64,000 nt of DNA, from assembly GCA_944382125.1 (NCBI GenBank), contig CALWMV010000003.1, forward strand, positions 1-64,000, read 5' to 3'. Below the pieces are notes generated by a model. The model was not told the DNA's origin and did not search any database. It was given only the letters and a program-made list of their open reading frames with translations. Made by a program: the position numbers and the translations under genes. Below are positions 60,027 through 64,000 of this stretch, piece by piece. The stretch is from an uncultured Lachnospiraceae bacterium (GTDB lineage: Bacteria; Bacillota; Clostridia; Lachnospirales; Lachnospiraceae). The stretch's first letter is position 1. Every line of letters begins with the position of its first letter.

Positions 60027-60893
60027 TCAGCCCTCCTTGTCACGCTTCATCAGGAAATTGAGCAGCGCATTGATCATCATGATAAAGAGGAAGAGCACCA
60101 GGGCTATGGAGAAAAGCGCCTGACGCTGAAGCCCCGATGAATAGGACATCTCGCTGGCCACCGCAGTGGTAAGGAACCTTACGCTCTGGAAAAGCGAATC
60201 CGGCATGTTGGGTGCATTTCCCGAAACCATCATGACGGCCATAGCCTCTCCTATGGCACGGCCGACGCCGAGGACTACGGCAGCGGCTATACCGCTCTTT
60301 GCCGCAGGCACGGATACGCGGAAATAGGTCTCTATCTCCGTGGCTCCCAGGGCAAGGGAGGCCTCTTCATACTCCTTGGGCACAGCCTCAAGGGCAGTCA
60401 GGGAAACATTGATGATAGAGGGAAGTATCATGATGGCCAGTACTATGATGGCCGCAAAAAGGCTTGCTCCATCAGGTATGTCAAAGAGATCCCTGATACC
60501 AGGTACCAGGATCAGCATGCCCACAAGACCATATACCACTGAAGGTATGCCTGCAAGAAGGCTGACTGCCTCTTCTATGGCCATCCTGATCTTCCTAGGG
60601 GCCACCTTCGCGGTAAATACCGCGGTCATGAATCCTATGGGTACTCCTATGACGATCGCTCCTGCTGTACCGTATATACTGGTAAGTATGAAGGGGAGTA
60701 TGCCAAACTGCGGTTCCGCTGCCGTGGATGCCCACTTCGTTCCAAACAGGAAATCAATGATCCCGATCTCCCTGATGGCCGGTATGCCCGCTATCACCAG
60801 ATATACGGTTATCAGCAGCACGCAGGCTATGGTCACAAGTCCCAGGATCAGAAAGATAAACTTTACGACTGATTCTATTTTGTGCCTGTTCAT
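60027..60893 (-). CDS. pstC: Phosphate ABC transporter permease PstC
   Basis: The partner permease, 288 residues, six transmembrane helices, with the family's FLFGTKWASTAAEPQFGILPFI near the N-terminus and the coupling loop LEAVPKEYEEASLALGATEIE. AAAAGGA precedes the ATG. It is separated from pstS by a 75-bp gap holding a 10-bp hairpin, so downstream genes may be expressed less than pstS. Confidence 0.97.
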   Translation of the reverse strand: MNRHKIESVVKFIFLILGLVTIACVLLITVYLVIAGIPAIREIGIIDFLFGTKWASTAAEPQFGILPFILTSIYGTAGAIVIGVPIGFMTAVFTAKVAPRKIRMAIEEAVSLLAGIPSVVYGLVGMLILVPGIRDLFDIPDGASLFAAIIVLAIMILPSIINVSLTALEAVPKEYEEASLALGATEIETYFRVSVPAAKSGIAAAVVLGVGRAIGEAMAVMMVSGNAPNMPDSLFQSVRFLTTAVASEMSYSSGLQRQALFSIALVLFLFIMMINALLNFLMKRDKEG

Positions 60894-60917
60894 ATTATTC
60901 CTTTTGATACGTCATAA

Positions 60918-60947
60918 GGATCGGCAGACCATCCTGCCTGCCGACCC
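60918..60947 (-). promoter_or_regulatory. Hairpin between pstS and pstC
   Basis: GGATCGGCAG (60918-60927) pairs with CTGCCGACCC (60938-60947) over ten positions with one G-T wobble. No T-run follows, so it is more likely an mRNA-stability or processing hairpin that protects pstS message. Confidence 0.5.
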
Positions 60948-60968
60948 CTGATCTTTGAACTTTCTGTT

Positions 60969-61871
60969 TTAGTGGATTGCTACTGCTCCTGCCTGTGCTA
61001 TAAGGTCAGCTACATCTGAGCTCATAGCGTAGTCATAGAAGGCCTGAGCCTGAGCTGAAAGGGCCTCGCCGTCCTTGGTCACGAGCACAAAGGGCCTCTG
61101 GATCTTATAGCTTCCGTCTCTAACCGTATCCTCTGTAGGCTCTACACCGTCAACGGTAAGGGTCTTTGTCTGATCTGATACGGATGCAAGTGAAGCATAT
61201 CCGATGGCTGCGGGGTTCTGGGAAACAGTGGTGATCACGTCTCCGGTTGAGGTCAGCTCCTGACGATACTGGCAGAGGTCCTCAGTTCCCGTGATGGACT
61301 CAAAACCGTCTCTGGTTCCTGAACCTGCCTCACGTCCGATGAGCACGATCTCCTCATCATTTCCGCCTACCTCGCTCCAGTTTGTTATCTCTCCCTTATA
61401 GATCTGAGCGATCTGATCAAGGCTGAGATCCGTTACGGGATTCTCGTTGTTTACGATGATGGCGATACCGTCCAGGGCAACCGTCTCTCCCTTAAGTCCG
61501 CCTGCTGTCTCCTCATCCTTGAGGGCACGGCTTGAAAGTCCGATATCACAGCGTCCCTCCTGAACTGCAGTGATTCCTGAACCTGAACCGGTAGGATTAT
61601 ATGTAAATGTTACGTCGGGATGAAGCTGCATGAAGGACTCGCCAAGGATACCGATAACTGACTCCATGGATGTGGATCCGTCAGTTGCAACTGCTCCTGA
61701 AAGCTCCTCTGCTGCCTCGGTCTCCGCCTCAGTCTCTGTCTCTGCTGCTGCCTCGGTAGCTGCTGCAGTAGTCGCCGCTGCAGCTGTTGTCTCCTCTGCC
61801 TTGCTTCCGCAGGCTGTAAGAGCTCCCATGGCGAGAACTGCTGCCGCAATAATTGCTATAGACTTTTTCAT
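60969..61871 (-). CDS. pstS: Phosphate-binding lipoprotein PstS
   Basis: Captures phosphate outside the cell for PstCAB. 300 residues; the lipobox LTAC puts the lipid on Cys21; an Ala/Thr/Glu linker follows to about residue 55. The phosphate-binding fold includes GSTSMESVIGILGE, YNPTGSGSGITAVQEG, DIGLSSRAL and LIGREAGSGTRDGFE, all of which touch phosphate in homologues. AGGAGG precedes the ATG. The leader carries a 12-bp inverted repeat and PhoP boxes (61885-61995), so phosphate starvation should induce it. Confidence 0.98.
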   Translation of the reverse strand: MKKSIAIIAAAVLAMGALTACGSKAEETTAAAATTAAATEAAAETETEAETEAAEELSGAVATDGSTSMESVIGILGESFMQLHPDVTFTYNPTGSGSGITAVQEGRCDIGLSSRALKDEETAGGLKGETVALDGIAIIVNNENPVTDLSLDQIAQIYKGEITNWSEVGGNDEEIVLIGREAGSGTRDGFESITGTEDLCQYRQELTSTGDVITTVSQNPAAIGYASLASVSDQTKTLTVDGVEPTEDTVRDGSYKIQRPFVLVTKDGEALSAQAQAFYDYAMSSDVADLIAQAGAVAIH

Positions 61872-61884
61872 AAAAATAGCCTCC

Positions 61885-61946
61885 TATGATAATCATTGAT
61901 TTAATATCGGGCCAGGTGCCCATTCCTTTGATCGATGATTATCATA
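61885..61946. promoter_or_regulatory. Long-range 12-bp inverted repeat in the pstS leader
   Basis: TATGATAATCAT (61885-61896) and ATGATTATCATA (61935-61946) are perfect inverted repeats enclosing 38 bp, itself with a GGGC/GCCC hairpin. The inner arm abuts the pstS Shine-Dalgarno site; the outer arm contains a TATGAT that may be the -10. Each arm also resembles half of a Fur box (TGATAAT). Confidence 0.55.
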
Positions 61947-61955
61947 AAAGGCTAT

Positions 61956-61995
61956 TGTAAAATGAAAGATATTCTTATTGTAAAATCTCTGTAAA
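61956..61995 (-). promoter_or_regulatory. PhoP boxes upstream of pstS
   Basis: On the minus strand TTTACA-GAGAT-TTTACA (61979-61995) fits the Gram-positive PhoP box TT(A/T/C)ACA-N5-TT(A/T/C)ACA. A third TTTACA lies at 61956-61961, 17 bp nearer the gene, close to the 11-bp helical phase. Confidence 0.8.
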
Positions 61996-62167
61996 GAGCT
62001 TTGCAATTTAAAAATAAACTGAGACTTCGTCGGGTCTCCCCTGCCGCCCTGCATTTTAAGGTTTTTTTAAGTCATCTCTCAGATCCCGGATAACTCCTTT
62101 GCCACCTCCCTCATATCCTTTATGAGCTCTCTTAAGGCCGGGTGCCGCTTGTATTAGGATGCTCCTG

Positions 62168-62299
62168 CTAAAAACAGGGGCACCCTTTTCCCATGTATTC
62201 CAGGTCATTTGTCCATATGACTTCACCGACAAATATATCATCCTCAGAATCATATATTATTTTTGCGTGATAGCCCTTATATTCCAGCAACGAACTCAT
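62168..62299 (-). pseudogene. Truncated HicB-like antitoxin remnant
   Basis: A 43-codon frame starting at 62299: LLEYKGYHAKIIYDSEDDIFVGEVI and NDLEY match the N-terminal HicB fold (typically ..LxYKGYxGxVxFxxEDxxFFGKVxGIND..). It then stops, where HicB normally continues for 60 or more residues with the EAVDDYLE helix and a DNA-binding tail. The ATG overlaps the upstream HicA-like stop (ATGA), the usual hicAB coupling. Downstream frames are broken. I infer a decayed antitoxin; a very short functional peptide is less likely. Confidence 0.6.
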
Positions 62300-62550
62300 A
62301 TCCTTACCTCTCCTATATCCTTCAGAAATTGAACGACCTTTTTCACCTGATACCTATAAAGCTCGTTCCCTGGATGCGGGCCATCAAATTGAAGCACCCG
62401 CTTTGTTTTTGTATGCACAAATCCAATACTAGAGCCTCGCCCTCCATAAAAGATTTTACAATCACATTTTTTCATCAATGTGTATAGCTCATTCTTTGTA
62501 AAATTTTTAGGCTCCGGTCTACTGCTTTTTAATAAAGCATACTTTTTTAG
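62296..62550 (-). pseudogene. HicA-like toxin remnant without a start codon
   Basis: The frame reads LKKYALLKSSRPEPKNFTKNEL, then FYGGRGSSIGFVH and GPHPGNELYRYQVKKVVQFL, matching one HicA branch (KDFTxDEL ... GSRVKF ... KPHPxxxxKxYxVKxVIxxL). HicA is an mRNA-cleaving toxin. Between the tatD terminator (62550-62573) and the conserved part there is no in-frame ATG, GTG or TTG and no ribosome-binding site; the longer frame only starts inside tatD. The toxin is therefore probably not made. Confidence 0.6.
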
Positions 62551-62573
62551 AAAAAGGGCGGCATATGCCGTCC
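62550..62573 (-). terminator. Terminator of tatD
   Basis: GGGCGGCAT pairs with ATGCCGTCC (62556-62573, one G-T pair), followed on the minus strand by TTTTTCT, 12 bases after the tatD stop. Confidence 0.88.
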
Positions 62574-62584
62574 TCAAATTTACT

Positions 62585-63370
62585 TTATTCCAAGCCAAAC
62601 AGCCTGCAGCCATTTTCCCAGGTGATCTTCTCCACCTCATCCGGGGAAAGGCCCTTTATCTCGGCTATCCTGTCTCTTACTGCCGGCAGATACAGGGAGG
62701 AATTGCGCTCTCCCCTGTGGGGTGTCGGCGCCAGATAAGGACAGTCGGTCTCAAGAAGGATATGCTCTATCGGTACGTGCTCGAGGACCTTGGTAAGCTT
62801 CCTCTGTCCCTCATAGGTCACTACCCCGCCGAAGCCAAGATAATATCCCATGGACACATATTCCTTTGCGGCCTCACTGGCATAAGAATAGCAGTGCATT
62901 ACCACTCTCCTTATCCCATGCTCATAGGCCCTGTGCATGATGTCCATGGTATCCTCCGAAGCATTGCGTGAATGTATGATGACAGGAAGCTCCAGCTCCT
63001 TCGCCAGCATGAGCTGTTCCCAGAACCACTTTTTCTGGGTATATTTATCCACCTTATCCTCATAAACTCCGAAACCATGGTAGTCCAGGCCTATCTCTCC
63101 TATGGCCACCACCTTTTCATGGGAAGCCAGCCTGCGGAGCTCATCTATCCATTCACTGTTCATCTCTCCGCAGTCATCCGGATGCACTCCCACTGCCGCA
63201 TAAAAATAGTCATACTTTTCTGAAAGCTCTACGCTGTTTCTGGAGCCCGAAAGCCTGGCTCCCACATTGACTACCCTGCCAATCCCATGTGAAGGGAGCG
63301 ATGCGATCAGCTCCTCCCTGTCCTCATCAAATTCCCTTGAATCATAATGTGCATGTGTATCAAATATCAT
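62585..63370 (-). CDS. tatD: TatD family metal-dependent DNase
   Basis: Amidohydrolase-fold nuclease with 3'-5' exonuclease activity in its homologues. The 261 residues carry all metal ligands: FDTHAHYD, GEIGLDYH, VIIHSRNA, VMHCYSY and ETDCPYL. A typical C-terminal LSPDEVEKITWENGCRLFGLE (cited across 239-259) closes it. I start it at 63370, with CAGGTG upstream. In many Firmicutes tatD is next to ksgA or metG; here it follows a TraX-like gene. Confidence 0.95.
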   Translation of the reverse strand: MIFDTHAHYDSREFDEDREELIASLPSHGIGRVVNVGARLSGSRNSVELSEKYDYFYAAVGVHPDDCGEMNSEWIDELRRLASHEKVVAIGEIGLDYHGFGVYEDKVDKYTQKKWFWEQLMLAKELELPVIIHSRNASEDTMDIMHRAYEHGIRRVVMHCYSYASEAAKEYVSMGYYLGFGGVVTYEGQRKLTKVLEHVPIEHILLETDCPYLAPTPHRGERNSSLYLPAVRDRIAEIKGLSPDEVEKITWENGCRLFGLE

Positions 63371-63374
63371 CTCA

Positions 63375-64000
63375 TCACCTGTTAGCAAAATAGACCATCA
63401 GATAGAAAAGCAGCATATGTGCCGGATAAAAGATATAAAAGAAATACTTCATCGGCACAGAACCCCTCTTTTCATTATAAAACCGTATCAGTATGAAGGA
63501 CAGAGCCGATACGCAGTAATAGCTCAGGCTCTCTGCGGCACTGAGTACCACTCCCGTCACAAGCTGGGCTGCCTTATCCTTCCTCAGCATATACATAAGA
63601 CATATAAATATCACTCCCAGTGCTCCGTAATCAGACCTTATGAACCATGCCAGAGCGGCTCCGGCTGCCATTATCAGAAGCCTGAGTATCAGAGGCCACT
63701 GCCTCGCACATTTTATCAGGAACAGGGTGATCAAAGCCACACTGTAGGTAAAGAGCACATTCTGATAGGATATATCAAAAAGCACATGCCTCGTGGCAAG
63801 GTCAAAGGGCACCTCCGATATCAGAGCGTATATAAGCATCCTGAGTATATATTTACGGACATTGGAGGTACGGATAAAGCCCTCTGCTATCATATAGGCA
63901 AATATGGGAAAGGACATCCTTCCGAAAAATCTAAGCACTCTGGCAAAGTCATACCAGGCCTGTCCTGCTTCAGTGGCCAGGGCCAGTCTCCAGTACTCCG
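63375..64000 (-). CDS. TraX family membrane protein (partial, runs off the right edge)
   Basis: The frame is open to the end of the window, so the true start is outside. The visible 208 or so codons encode about six transmembrane helices. LRFFGRMSFPIFAYMIAEGF and LRMLIYALISEVPFDLA match TraX proteins, named for the F-pilin acetylation protein; most chromosomal members in Clostridia are uncharacterised membrane acyltransferase-like proteins. The GTG at 63938 should not be taken as the start, because the conserved reading frame continues upstream. It stops 4 bases before tatD. Confidence 0.85.
   Translation of the reverse strand, partial: EYWRLALATEAGQAWYDFARVLRFFGRMSFPIFAYMIAEGFIRTSNVRKYILRMLIYALISEVPFDLATRHVLFDISYQNVLFTYSVALITLFLIKCARQWPLILRLLIMAAGAALAWFIRSDYGALGVIFICLMYMLRKDKAAQLVTGVVLSAAESLSYYCVSALSFILIRFYNEKRGSVPMKYFFYIFYPAHMLLFYLMVYFANR

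Noticed and set aside
61885..61946. A full Fur box upstream of pstS
   Set aside because: Each arm matches only about half of the 7-1-7 Fur pattern, so I report the inverted repeat without assigning Fur.
1..64000. CRISPR arrays, prophage, integrases, transposases, rRNA operons
   Set aside because: No regularly spaced repeats, phage or transposase domains, or rRNA sequences were seen on either strand; the gene content is core throughout.

Overview
The window looks like part of a Lachnospiraceae-type chromosome (Firmicutes, Clostridia). The evidence is near-50% GC with many C/G-ending codons, strong AGGAGG ribosome-binding sites, a large Firmicutes-type SRP RNA, an archaeal/eukaryote-like short prolyl-tRNA synthetase, and members of families that I associate with this group (DUF3881, DUF4446, TIGR01906/DUF1461). 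It is nearly all core genome. I see no prophage, transposase, CRISPR array, rRNA or tRNA. Most genes lie on the minus strand; the plus-strand islands are mreB-recD2-comF, a DUF4234/DUF2752 pair and a DUF3089 lipoprotein.

Layout. 1-60: a CIRCE operator with an embedded promoter, firing left out of the window (heat-shock operon). 0.4-6.1 kb: a BMP-family nucleoside ABC importer operon led by a 5-formyl-THF cyclo-ligase-like gene. 6.2-10.2 kb: rpmG-secE-nusG-rplK-rplA and rplJ-rplL, with an L10 leader RNA, a probable L1 site and an early leader terminator. 10.3-14.4 kb: mreB, recD2, comF. 14.7-23.2 kb: a CmpB-like membrane protein, phosphohexomutase, RidA, the proS-thiN-cca unit, a ferredoxin, a XRE regulator and xpt. 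23.4-26 kb: two small membrane proteins and HtrA. 26-34.2 kb: envelope polysaccharide genes (LCP ligase, polyprenyl-phosphate sugar transferase, two GT2 proteins, a rhomboid protease). 34.2-45.6 kb: phosphopentomutase, uridine phosphorylase, CvpA, a TPR protein, recR-ebfC-dnaX, phosphofructokinase, nagB, a radical SAM activase and ksgA. 45.7-45.9 kb: SRP RNA. 46-53.9 kb: a lipoprotein, conserved unknowns and murA. 53.9-55.9 kb: parA-parB with a parS-like palindrome. 56-57.4 kb: an ECF sigma factor with an RsiV-like anti-sigma factor. 57.5-62 kb: pstS-pstC-pstA-pstB-phoU behind a PhoP box. 62-64 kb: a decayed hicAB module, tatD and a partial TraX-like gene.

How parts fit together. Nucleosides imported by the BMP system can be cleaved by uridine phosphorylase, with the ribose-1-phosphate converted by phosphopentomutase; xpt salvages xanthine. 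Pst imports phosphate under probable PhoP control. The LCP/sugar-transferase block, MurA, MreB and the RsiV-type sigma system all concern the cell envelope.

I found no clear undescribed multi-gene system. The points most worth a second look are: two operons (rpmG-secE-nusG and murA) whose promoters are followed within about 5 nt by a full intrinsic terminator; an 80-bp palindrome between murA and an unknown gene that resembles insertion-sequence ends; an 837-residue secreted or membrane-anchored protein ending in a C39-like domain without catalytic residues; calcium-loop-like repeats in the LCP protein; a non-canonical parS inside a 28-bp palindrome; and decayed alanine dehydrogenase and hicAB remnants.
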